This document shows, one piece after another, positions 7,458 through 13,594 of a DNA stretch of 29,814 nucleotides (positions within the stretch are counted from its first letter, which is position 1; each line of letters opens with the position of its first letter). Position numbers and translations under genes: made by a program. The stretch is from a virus: positions 1 to 29,814 of the IMG/VR virus record IMGVR_UViG_3300025674_000252. One strand, given 5' to 3'. The notes under the pieces were generated by a model. It was not told the DNA's origin, searched no databases, and saw only the letters and a list, made by a program, of their open reading frames with translations.

Positions 7458-8393
7458 ATGGCTATTTCACGCGCACAAATGCTCAAAGAGCTACTCCCCG
7501 GCCTTAATGCCTTATTTGGTCTTGAGTACGAGAAGTATGATGATGAACACACTCTTATTTATGAAACAGAGAGTTCTGATCGCTCGTTTGAGGAAGAAGT
7601 TAAGTTAAGCGGCTTTGCGGCGGCTCCAGTAAAGAACGAAGGTTCTTCAATCTCTTATGATTCAGCACAAGAGTCCTTTACTGCCCGTTACAACCACGAA
7701 ACTATCGCTACTGGGTTTTCTATAACCGAGGAAGCTATGGAAGATAACTTGTATGACTCACTGTCTGCTCGTTACACCAAAGCTCTTGCTCGCGCTATGG
7801 CATACACCAAGCAAGTTAAAGCGGCTTCTCCCCTAAACAACGGTTTCACTAATGCTTATCAGTCTGGTGACGGCGTAAACCTGTTCACTGCTGTTGGTGA
7901 TGGTGTTGCTGGCGGTGGCGGTCACCCAACTGTAGGTGGTGGCTTCAACAGCAACCGTCCTGCCACTGGTGCTGACTTAAACGAAACATCTCTGGAGAAT
8001 GCGATCATTACGATTGCAGGATACACAGATGAGCGCGGCCTGCTTATTGCGGCTCGTCCTACTCGTTTGATTGTTCCGCCTAACCTGATGTTCGTTGCGG
8101 ATCGCTTGCTGGAAACTACTCAGCGAGTTGGAACTGCCGATAACGACCTCAATGCTATTCGTAACATGGGTGCTGTACCTGAAGGCTACTCTGTCAATCA
8201 CTACCTGACTGACACTAACGCTTTCTTCGTAATGACCGATATTCCAAACGGTCTGAAGCACTTTGAGCGTACTGCTCTAGAGACTAGCATGGACGGAGAT
8301 TTCGACACAGGTAACGTGCGCTATAAAGCGCGTGAGCGTTACTCGTTCGGTGTATCCGATCCGCTGGGCATCTACGGATCGCCCGGAGCGTAA
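7458..8393 (+). CDS. Major capsid protein (HK97-fold type)
   Basis: The 311-residue product is the main shell protein. It shows a conserved N-terminus (ELLPGLNALFGLEYEKYDDEH, about 11-31), the segment SSDRSFEEEVKLSGFAAAP (about 39-57) preceding the E-loop-like region, helical ITEEAMEDNLYDSLSARYTKALARAM (the spine helix, about 89-114), a glycine-rich loop (GVAGGGGHP, about 149-157), and the C-terminal RYKARERYSFGVSDPLGIYG. These match my recollection of marine podovirus capsid proteins of about 310-330 residues related to Mu gpT. No separate delta domain or N-terminal prohead protease substrate is evident. The first 20 bases are identical to those of the gene at 10347. A rho-independent terminator follows. 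Confidence 0.93.
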   Translation: MAISRAQMLKELLPGLNALFGLEYEKYDDEHTLIYETESSDRSFEEEVKLSGFAAAPVKNEGSSISYDSAQESFTARYNHETIATGFSITEEAMEDNLYDSLSARYTKALARAMAYTKQVKAASPLNNGFTNAYQSGDGVNLFTAVGDGVAGGGGHPTVGGGFNSNRPATGADLNETSLENAIITIAGYTDERGLLIAARPTRLIVPPNLMFVADRLLETTQRVGTADNDLNAIRNMGAVPEGYSVNHYLTDTNAFFVMTDIPNGLKHFERTALETSMDGDFDTGNVRYKARERYSFGVSDPLGIYGSPGA

Positions 8394-8401
8394 CAATGCT
8401 A

Positions 8402-8429
8402 TTGACCTGTTAAGGTTTAATGGTATGGT
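8402..8429 (+). promoter_or_regulatory. Candidate sigma70-like promoter overlapping the approach to the terminator
   Basis: TTGACC (8402-8407) and TATGGT (8424-8429) are separated by 16 bases; 5/6 and 4/6 bases match the consensus. The predicted start (about 8436) would fall inside the 5' arm of the terminator hairpin. Seen by eye only, and such matches occur by chance. Confidence 0.3.
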
Positions 8430-8432
8430 TAT

Positions 8433-8459
8433 AGGGGGGAAGACTTTCTTCCCCCTTTT
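8433..8459 (+). terminator. Rho-independent terminator after the major capsid gene
   Basis: GGGGGAAGA (8435-8443) and TCTTCCCCC (8447-8455) form a perfect 9-bp stem around a CTT loop. The stem is extended by a G-U and an A-U pair and followed by TTTT (8456-8459). It lies 40 bases after the capsid stop and is the only convincing intrinsic terminator I see in the window. Confidence 0.9.
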
Positions 8460-8505
8460 AATCCTGACTGCTTTATAGCAGACTCACCCACGACAGGAGA
8501 ATGAC

Positions 8506-9012
8506 ATGGGTAATACTACATTTACTGGAGCAGTACGCTCCGAAAGCACATTCAAGACAGTAAGCAAAAACACCACCACAGGCGCTATTACCGAAGTAGT
8601 CACTGTAGGTGATGCCCCCGTTAGCCTTGCTGATGCAAACGTAACTCTCACCAACGCGACCCACAGCGGCAGGGTTATCCTTGTTCCAGATGGCGGTCAA
8701 GATAATACATACACATTGCCAGCACCTGTGGCAGGCTCTATGTTCCGTTTTGTTTATGCAGGCGGAGCGGCTGATGCAACTGATGCAATTATCGTTACTC
8801 CCGCGAATGCTAACTTTTTCGTTGGCGGAGTAACATTCCTTGATACTGACAATGAAGTTAGTGCGGTTTTCTCTGATGGTAACTCAAACAGCAAGATACA
8901 GATCAATGTACCCGCTGGCTTTGATGTAACTATTATGGGTATAGACGCGACTAATTATCAGATATTTGGTAGCGTGACTGGCGCAACTGCTCCAGCGTTC
9001 GGTGATCAGTAA
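8506..9012 (+). CDS. Beta-rich structural protein, probable head decoration or head fibre
   Basis: The 168-residue product begins MGNTTFTGAVRSESTFKT, an N-terminus I recall from small virion proteins after the capsid gene in cyanophages and other marine phages. The rest alternates hydrophobic and Thr/Asn/Asp residues (VILVPDGG, TYTLPAPVAGSMFRFVYAGG, VTIMGIDATNYQIFG), indicating a beta-sandwich-like fold. A clear AGGAGA (8495-8500) precedes the start. It is the first gene after the terminator. No enzymatic motif is visible. Its surface role is inferred from family memory and location. Confidence 0.65.
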   Translation: MGNTTFTGAVRSESTFKTVSKNTTTGAITEVVTVGDAPVSLADANVTLTNATHSGRVILVPDGGQDNTYTLPAPVAGSMFRFVYAGGAADATDAIIVTPANANFFVGGVTFLDTDNEVSAVFSDGNSNSKIQINVPAGFDVTIMGIDATNYQIFGSVTGATAPAFGDQ

Positions 9013-9073
9013 AATTAACATGAGGAGGCTGGCTCAGGTCAGCCATCCCACCAATTACAGTGAGGACGGTTAA

Positions 9074-9481
9074 ATGGCTGATGCAGTTGCAACGCAGACG
9101 ATCAGTGATGGCGCACAGTTTGCGACATTTAAGTTTACAAATGCTAGTGACGGTACTGGCGAAAACGCGGTTAAGAAGATTGATGTCTCTGCTCTTGGCG
9201 TGAACCCTGTTACAAAGCAGTCGTGTAGTAGCGTATCGATCTATGGCATATGGTATAGCACTATAGGGATGAGTGTTAAGATCGACTTTGATGCTAGTAC
9301 CAATGTTCTTGCTTGGAATCTTATCGCTGACTACTCAGACAACTTAGACTTTTCTGACTTCTCCGGTATACCCAACAATGCGGGTGGCGGAGTTACTGGT
9401 GATATCGACTTCACTACGGTAGGTCATTCTTCTGGTGACAGCTACACTATTGTAATGAAAGTTCTAAAGCACTATGGCTAG
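9074..9481 (+). CDS. Conserved virion structural protein
   Basis: The 135-residue product is beta-rich with an N-terminal pattern (DGAQFATFKFTNASDGTGENAVKKIDVSALG, about 12-42) that I recall from structural proteins of marine T7-like and T4-like phages. The Trp/Tyr-rich middle (IYGIWYSTIGMSVKIDFD) and a Gly-rich loop (NNAGGGVTGDID) follow. GAGGA at 9062-9066 serves as ribosome site. Its 3' end overlaps the next gene by 8 bases. It probably belongs to the head surface or neck; exact role unknown. Confidence 0.6.
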   Translation: MADAVATQTISDGAQFATFKFTNASDGTGENAVKKIDVSALGVNPVTKQSCSSVSIYGIWYSTIGMSVKIDFDASTNVLAWNLIADYSDNLDFSDFSGIPNNAGGGVTGDIDFTTVGHSSGDSYTIVMKVLKHYG

Positions 9482-9710
9482 AAACTATAAGCTAGAGTAC
9501 AAGAATTATCACTCAAAGCCTGAGCAGAAAAAGCGCAGGGCTAACCGCAATGCGGCCAGAGATATCATGGAAAAGAAAGGTCTCGTCAAAAAAGGTGATA
9601 AGAAAGATGTTGATCACAAGGATCGTAACACCAAGAACAACAAGTCTAGCAATCTTAGAGTAACTTCTAGAGCCAAGAATAGGTCTAGAAACGGCACTAA
9701 AAAGAAGTGA
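9474..9710 (+). CDS. Small HNH-motif protein
   Basis: This 78-residue, very basic product carries the second half of an HNH-like motif: DVDH (45-48), an Asn pair (N55-N56), the NL of SSNLRV (N60-L61) and N69. This matches the H...NN...NL...N signature of small phage HNH nucleases. The N-terminal third is Lys/Arg-rich and helical (EQKKRRANRNAARDIMEKKG). Small HNH proteins often work with terminase in DNA cleavage; whether this one is catalytic is uncertain because the beta-hairpin half is very short. It starts within the preceding gene and opens a row of six tiny basic proteins. Confidence 0.65.
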   Translation: MARNYKLEYKNYHSKPEQKKRRANRNAARDIMEKKGLVKKGDKKDVDHKDRNTKNNKSSNLRVTSRAKNRSRNGTKKK

Positions 9711-9719
9711 GATATTGAT

Positions 9720-9989
9720 ATGGATGATAAAACCAAAAATATACTGTCTGCTTTAAGCCCAGCATATGCCATTTCTCAGGGCAAAAGTTTAGGCGTTATG
9801 GGTCTTATCGGTAACGAAAGAAGCCGAAGAAAGAATAAAAAAGAAGAGGCAAAGCAAAAGCTCATTGATGAATCCGCTAAAGCGCCTGTTACACCCCCTA
9901 TGCCGGAGCCGCAGATGATGCGTAAAGGCGGGAAGGTTCGCGGTGCAGGGAAGGCAAGGCAGGGAGTTCGTCCCTGTAAGATGCGCTAA
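9720..9989 (+). CDS. Small basic protein with C-terminal KGGKVRGAGKA motif
   Basis: The 89-residue product has a helical or weakly hydrophobic N-terminus (about 1-31), a Lys/Glu-rich helix (RSRRKNKKEEAKQKLIDE), a Pro-rich linker (PVTPPMPEPQ) and the ending MRKGGKVRGAGKARQGVRPCKMR. The ending resembles that of the protein from 1794 (ARGCGAARKQKF), pointing to a shared C-terminal tag. Its stop overlaps the next start (TAATG). No known function. Confidence 0.65.
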   Translation: MDDKTKNILSALSPAYAISQGKSLGVMGLIGNERSRRKNKKEEAKQKLIDESAKAPVTPPMPEPQMMRKGGKVRGAGKARQGVRPCKMR

Positions 9990-10177
9990 TGCCAGCCAAG
10001 AAGAAGGCAAAGTCTAAGGTAAACGCGGCAGGCAACTATACAAAGCCTGAGATGCGTAAGCGACAGTTTAACCGCATCAAGGCTGGAACCAAGGGTGGAA
10101 AGGCTGGTCAGTGGAGCGCAAGAAAGGCTCAGATGCTAGCAAAAGCTTATAAAGACGCGGGTGGAGGTTACAAATGA
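9989..10177 (+). CDS. Small lysine-rich conserved phage protein
   Basis: The 62-residue product has a Lys/Ala-rich start (MPAKKKAKSKVNAAGNYTKP) followed by MRKRQFNRIKAGTKGGKAGQWSARKAQ and an aromatic end GGGYK. I recall near-identical small proteins in many marine phages, annotated as hypothetical. The charge and the GTKGGKAGQWSARKAQ core suggest DNA binding, but no defined fold is evident. It is coupled to both neighbours by TAATG and ATGA overlaps. Confidence 0.65.
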   Translation: MPAKKKAKSKVNAAGNYTKPEMRKRQFNRIKAGTKGGKAGQWSARKAQMLAKAYKDAGGGYK

Positions 10178-10347
10178 AGGGCGTAAAGCACTACAAAAGA
10201 GACGGAACTGAGCATAAAGGCTCTACCCACAAGATGCCTGACGGAACCTTACATAGTAATAAGTCTCACACTAAGACAAGCGTAAAGCTGTTTCACCTTA
10301 AAGACTTGTCGGCTAAAGCCAAGGCAAGGGCGAAAGGCAAAAAGTAA
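10174..10347 (+). CDS. 57-residue His/Lys-rich protein
   Basis: The gene lies between two overlapping neighbours: an ATGA start at 10174 and a TAATG end at 10347. It fills the gap exactly, which strongly supports it. The product begins MKGVKHYKRDGTEHKGSTHK, continues with MPDGTLHSNKSHTKTSVKLF and ends in an Ala/Lys-rich helix (LSAKAKARAKGKK). It contains six His among 57 residues in spaced HK/HT pairs. I recall relatives with the pattern MKGV-HY in marine phages. It may bind nucleic acid or metal, but nothing proves either. Confidence 0.75.
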   Translation: MKGVKHYKRDGTEHKGSTHKMPDGTLHSNKSHTKTSVKLFHLKDLSAKAKARAKGKK

Positions 10348-10643
10348 TGGCTATTTCACGCGCACAGGCTGGAAAGCAGACCAAAAGCGGTAGCGCAAAG
10401 AAAAAATCCCAGAAGTCTTTAGATAAGTGGACTAAAGAGAAGTGGGGGACAAAGTCAGGAAAGAACAGCACCCAAGGCAAAAAAGCTACGGGCGAAAGAT
10501 ATCTCCCCAAGAAGGCAAGGGAGGCTCTAACAGACAAAGAGTATGCGGCTACATCGAGAAAGAAGAGAGCCGATACGAAAAAAGGCAAACAGCACAGTAA
10601 GCAACCCAAGAAGATTGCTAAGAAAACCGCGAGGCACAGGTAA
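10347..10643 (+). CDS. Lysine-rich protein with SLDKWTKEKWGTKSG motif
   Basis: About a third of this 98-residue product is Lys/Arg. The core SLDKWTKEKWGTKSGK (about 27-42) and the ATGERYLPKKAREALTDKEY segment (about 50-69) recall a small basic protein family shared by cyanophages and, in related form, large eukaryotic DNA viruses. The start is identical over 20 bases to the capsid gene start (both encode MAISRAQ). It is joined to both neighbours by TAATG overlaps. Possible DNA condensation or virion DNA-binding role; function not established. Confidence 0.65.
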   Translation: MAISRAQAGKQTKSGSAKKKSQKSLDKWTKEKWGTKSGKNSTQGKKATGERYLPKKAREALTDKEYAATSRKKRADTKKGKQHSKQPKKIAKKTARHR

Positions 10644-10900
10644 TGGCTACGCCACGAAAAGGTAAGGCAAAGGTTAAGGTAACCTCTTCAGGGAAAAAGG
10701 TTAGCTATGGTCAGGCTGGCAAAGCAAAGGGCGGTGGTGCGAGGGTAAAGCCGGGAACATCCAAGGGAGACAGCTATTGCGCTAGGAGTCTGGGGATTAA
10801 AAAACGCCTTCCAAAGAAAAAGCAAAACGACCCTAACACTCCAAACAATCTATCCCGTAAGCGATGGAAATGCTCTGGGGCTAAATCCAGAAGGAAATAG
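10643..10900 (+). CDS. Small basic protein with SYCAR...RKRWKC motif
   Basis: The 85-residue product has a Lys/Gly-rich N-terminal half (KVKVTSSGKKVSYGQAGKAK, then GGGARVKPG) and a C-terminal motif KGDSYCARSLGIKKR...NLSRKRWKC. Cys at 47 and 77 with surrounding basic residues could form a small metal- or disulfide-stabilised module. I recall this S(Y/F)CAR...RKRWKC signature in small proteins of marine phages. It closes the run of six basic genes and lies 2 bases before the adaptor gene. Function unknown; nucleic acid binding is plausible. Confidence 0.65.
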   Translation: MATPRKGKAKVKVTSSGKKVSYGQAGKAKGGGARVKPGTSKGDSYCARSLGIKKRLPKKKQNDPNTPNNLSRKRWKCSGAKSRRK

Positions 10901-10902
10901 AC

Positions 10903-11595
10903 ATGGCTACAAGCGGAACATATGCATTTGACTTAGACCTAGGAGACGCTATAGAAGAGGCGTTTGAGCTTGCTGGTCTTGAGTTAAGAAGCGGCTATGA
11001 CTATCGAACCGCAAGGCGTAGCATCAACCTGATAATGCTTGAGTGGCAGAACCGAGGTTTAAACCTATGGACTGTAGACTTTGCTTCGGAGACGATGACC
11101 GCAGGCGACTCAACGTACCCATTATCCGCTGATAAGCTAGATATAGTTGAAGCGTTTGTGAGAACAAACAGCGGGAATACATCTAGCCAGTTCGATCAGA
11201 CTCTGACAAGAATATCAGGAAGTCAGTATGCTCATCTTTCTAACAAGTTAACAACAGGAAAGCCGTTGCAATTTTGGTTGGAAAAAAAGCCGACAGGAAT
11301 AACATTCAATCTGTGGCCTGTTCCTGATAGCCAAGAAACGTATCATCTTTCCTATTATTATCTTCGCAGGGTTGAAGATGCAGGATCGCCAGCATCACTT
11401 AACATGAGCATACCTGCTAGGTATCTTCCTTGTCTTGTTGCTGGCTTGGCTTATCAGCTTTGCCTGAAGTATGCAGAGGCGGGAGCAAAGGCTTCTGTCA
11501 TGAAGGCGGAGTATGAGGCACAGTGGACGCTTGCGGCTGATGCGGATAGAGAGAAAGCATCTATCTTTGTTTCTCCCGGTGGTTACCAGTTTTGA
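10903..11595 (+). CDS. Probable head-tail adaptor (P22 gp4-like tail accessory factor)
   Basis: The 230-residue product contains GDAIEEAFELAGLELRSGYDYRTARRSINLIMLEWQNRGLNLWTVD (about 14-59). This helical pattern is shared by portal-binding adaptors such as P22 gp4, where the helices bind between portal subunits. The C-terminal half has a second helical region (PARYLPCLVAGLAYQLCLKYAEAGAKASVMKAEYEAQW) preceded by beta strands with FNLWPVPDSQETYHLSYYYLR. Position between head proteins and the SU10-type adaptor fits. The assignment to gp4 rests on pattern recognition; a T7 gp11-like tail tube protein is the alternative. The stop overlaps the TTG start of the next gene. Confidence 0.65.
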   Translation: MATSGTYAFDLDLGDAIEEAFELAGLELRSGYDYRTARRSINLIMLEWQNRGLNLWTVDFASETMTAGDSTYPLSADKLDIVEAFVRTNSGNTSSQFDQTLTRISGSQYAHLSNKLTTGKPLQFWLEKKPTGITFNLWPVPDSQETYHLSYYYLRRVEDAGSPASLNMSIPARYLPCLVAGLAYQLCLKYAEAGAKASVMKAEYEAQWTLAADADREKASIFVSPGGYQF

Positions 11596-11933
11596 GCAGA
11601 ACTCAAGGTAAAAGAGCTTTTGGGTTTTGTGACCTGACAGGCTTCCGATATCCACTGAAAGACTTGGTTCCACAGATAGTCAATCAGCGCCCTACAGGAT
11701 TGTTGGTTGGCAAAGACGTTTTGGATGTTGATCAGCCGCAACTTCAGTTGGGTAGAGTCAGAACAAATGATGATCAGTCTCTCAGGAATCCTCGACCAGA
11801 TAGAGCGCAGGCAGAAAGTCGAGAGTTATATGCATTTGATCCTGTTGGTGGAGGTGTAACTGAGCTTGGCAGTAGAACTGTAGGCTTAGATATATCTGCT
11901 CACGCAGGAAAAGTTACGGTGGAAATAACCTAA
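11592..11933 (+). CDS. Conserved structural/connector-associated protein (TTG start)
   Basis: The 113-residue product begins MSRTQGKRAFGFCDLTGFRYPLKDLVPQ if translation starts at TTG 11592, which overlaps the preceding stop. This exact N-terminal pattern (GFCD-TGFRYPLKDLVPQ) is one I recall from marine podovirus head-tail genes. The single Cys motif is like half of a zinc ribbon but no second half is visible. The middle (QPQLQLGRVRTNDDQSLRNPRPDRAQ) is polar and the C-terminus beta-like. It lies between the two adaptors, so it is probably part of the connector; function unknown. Confidence 0.65.
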   Translation: MSRTQGKRAFGFCDLTGFRYPLKDLVPQIVNQRPTGLLVGKDVLDVDQPQLQLGRVRTNDDQSLRNPRPDRAQAESRELYAFDPVGGGVTELGSRTVGLDISAHAGKVTVEIT

Positions 11934-12574
11934 TGGCGTGGACATTTACAACACTAAAGTCTTCTATACAAGACTATCTTGAGACTACAGAGTCTACCTT
12001 CGTAAGTGAGCTTCCGAACATAATCACTCGCGCAGAGGAAAGAATACTCAAGTCTGTACAGCTTCCAAACTTCAGGAAGAATGTTACAGGTGCCTGCACA
12101 TCCGGTAATCAGTATCTTCAGACCCCTAGTGATTTTCTGGCGCTGTACTCCATAGCTCTAGATAATAGTGGCTATGAGTATCTGCTCAATAAAGATGTTA
12201 ACTTTATACGGGAAGCATACCCAGTTAGCACCGTAACAGGCGTTCCGAAGTATTACGCTCTGTTTAATGATCAGACATTTATAATGGCTCCAACACCAAA
12301 TGCGGCATTTACGTTTGAGCTACATTACTTCTACAAGCCTATATCGATTACTCAGTCGTCTGACGGGACTAGCTGGCTTGGTGACAACGCTGAGAATGCA
12401 TTGTTGTATGGCTGTCTTGTTGAAGGTTACACGTTCCTTAAAGGAGATGCTGATCTTATGGCTCAGTATCAATCAAAGTACCAAGAGTCTCTCGACAAGC
12501 TAGAGATACTGGGTGAAGGCTACGACACTACAGACAGTTACAGGTCTGGCGCGGTAAGAAAGGCCAGATCATAA
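11933..12574 (+). CDS. SU10-type phage head-tail adaptor protein
   Basis: The 213-residue product is like the adaptor family named after phage SU10, in which it joins portal and nozzle. Visible features are helical TLKSSIQDYLETTESTFVSELPNIITRAEERILKSVQLPNFRK (about 7-49), the strand pair around YLQTPSDFLALYSIAL, FIREAYPVSTVTGVPKYYALFNDQTFIMAPTP (about 90-121), ELHYFYKPISIT, and the C-terminal helix DNAENALLYGCLVEGYTFLKGDADLMAQYQSKYQESLDKL. Length and order of segments agree well with the family as I know it. It is coupled to both neighbours by TAATG. This gene is one reason for suggesting a podovirus-like tail. Confidence 0.82.
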   Translation: MAWTFTTLKSSIQDYLETTESTFVSELPNIITRAEERILKSVQLPNFRKNVTGACTSGNQYLQTPSDFLALYSIALDNSGYEYLLNKDVNFIREAYPVSTVTGVPKYYALFNDQTFIMAPTPNAAFTFELHYFYKPISITQSSDGTSWLGDNAENALLYGCLVEGYTFLKGDADLMAQYQSKYQESLDKLEILGEGYDTTDSYRSGAVRKARS

Positions 12575-12858
12575 TGCTAATGGAGCTTCCATCAACCCCG
12601 ATAGTAGAGGTTGCTACAACGTCAGGCAAAGGTCACGATGTAGAGTTTTGGGCTGAAAAAGCAACAAACAAGATCGTATCTGTTGGTAAGACTAGCCACC
12701 CCGCTGTAAGGGAGCAGGCTGAGGCATTTAGAGATCAGGTTTACACTGTCGTGTTGCACTTCATGAAGGAAGCGATAAAAAGCGATAGAACCACGCTCAC
12801 GGGCGTTTTTGAATCAAACCAACAGAAAGAAATGGCAGAAATAATTAGGAGATTGTAA
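12574..12858 (+). CDS. Small conserved phage protein
   Basis: The 94-residue product has a beta-like first half (STPIVEVATTSGKGHDVEFWAEKATNKIVSVGKTSHPAVRE) and a helical second half (EQAEAFRDQVYTVVLHFMKEAIKSDRTT) with a helical tail (SNQQKEMAEIIRRL). I associate it with the adaptor neighbourhood of marine podoviruses, where it has no assigned role. TAATG overlaps on both sides place it in the same translational unit as the adaptors. Function unknown. Confidence 0.6.
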   Translation: MLMELPSTPIVEVATTSGKGHDVEFWAEKATNKIVSVGKTSHPAVREQAEAFRDQVYTVVLHFMKEAIKSDRTTLTGVFESNQQKEMAEIIRRL

Positions 12859-13286
12859 TGGCGATATCGCAGGCAGTTTGCTCCAGCTTTAAATCAGAGC
12901 TTTTGCAGGGGCTACACAACTTTACTAACAGCAGTGGAAATACGTTCAAGCTAGCCCTATATACAAGCAGTGCTAGCTTGGGGGCCACTACTACGGCGTA
13001 TAGTTCAACTAATGAAGCTAGCGGCACTAATTACACCGCTGGAGGCGGCGCGTTAACAAATGTTACCCCCTCACTTTCAGGAACTACAGCGATTACTGAC
13101 TTTGCTGACCTGACGTTCTCAAACGCGACAGTAACTGCAAATGGCGCATTGATATACAACGACACAAACGCTGATCGGGCTGTTGTGGTTCTGGCCTTTG
13201 GATCAGACAAAACATCAACAGAGGGTGATTTTACGATAGCCTTCCCTACGGCGGATGCTAGCAACGCGATAATAAGGATTGCCTAG
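12858..13286 (+). CDS. Beta-rich structural protein
   Basis: The 142-residue product begins MAISQAVCSSFKSELLQGLHNF and continues with NTFKLALYTSSASLGATTTAYSSTNEASGTNYTAGG, then DFADLTFSNATVTANGALIYND and a C-terminal strand. The Thr/Ser/Asn-rich alternating pattern indicates a beta-sandwich. Similar proteins occur in many marine and freshwater phages next to tail genes. It is most likely part of the tail or neck surface. The stop overlaps the next GTG start (TAGTG). Confidence 0.6.
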   Translation: MAISQAVCSSFKSELLQGLHNFTNSSGNTFKLALYTSSASLGATTTAYSSTNEASGTNYTAGGGALTNVTPSLSGTTAITDFADLTFSNATVTANGALIYNDTNADRAVVVLAFGSDKTSTEGDFTIAFPTADASNAIIRIA

Positions 13287-13594
13287 TGGCTGAAATAACC
13301 GGATGGGGTCGGTCTGGCTGGGGTACTGACGGCTGGGGGACTCCTGATGATATAAATGTTACGGGAAATCAGGTAGCGGCTTCTGTTGGTAGCGTTACGG
13401 TCACAGCGCGTAAACCAGAATTGGTTAATGTAACTGGCGCACAGGTATCATTAGCAACATCATCGGTAACGGCTTCTGCGGGTGCAGACATTACGATAAC
13501 AACTACCGACCCACTAACAGTAAGTGAAGGCACAAGTAACGTGTACGGGCTGATTGTGACGGGTCAAACTACAGATTGGCGAGAGGTAGCTTAA
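13286..13594 (+). CDS. Small tail-associated protein with Trp-Gly repeats (GTG start)
   Basis: The 102-residue product starts MAEITGWGRSGWGTDGWG, giving Trp-Gly units at roughly 4-6 residue spacing. It then has two similar segments, NVTGNQVAASVGSVTV and NVTGAQVSLATSSVTA. The rest is Thr-rich and beta-like, ending in WREVA. GTG 13286 overlaps the preceding TAG stop; no better ATG exists. The Trp-Gly start and paired VTG repeats are known to me from marine phage tail regions without a stated function. It sits directly before the fibre (no gap), so a tail attachment role is possible. Confidence 0.55.
   Translation: MAEITGWGRSGWGTDGWGTPDDINVTGNQVAASVGSVTVTARKPELVNVTGAQVSLATSSVTASAGADITITTTDPLTVSEGTSNVYGLIVTGQTTDWREVA

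Noticed and set aside
8468-8481. CTGC/GCAG hairpin after the terminator
   Set aside because: Four base pairs with a six-base loop is too weak to support a feature.
10313-10609. 98-codon hydrophobic frame on the - strand
   Set aside because: Antisense of lysine codons (AAG/AAA) gives Leu/Phe-rich frames; the + strand gene is supported by coupling.
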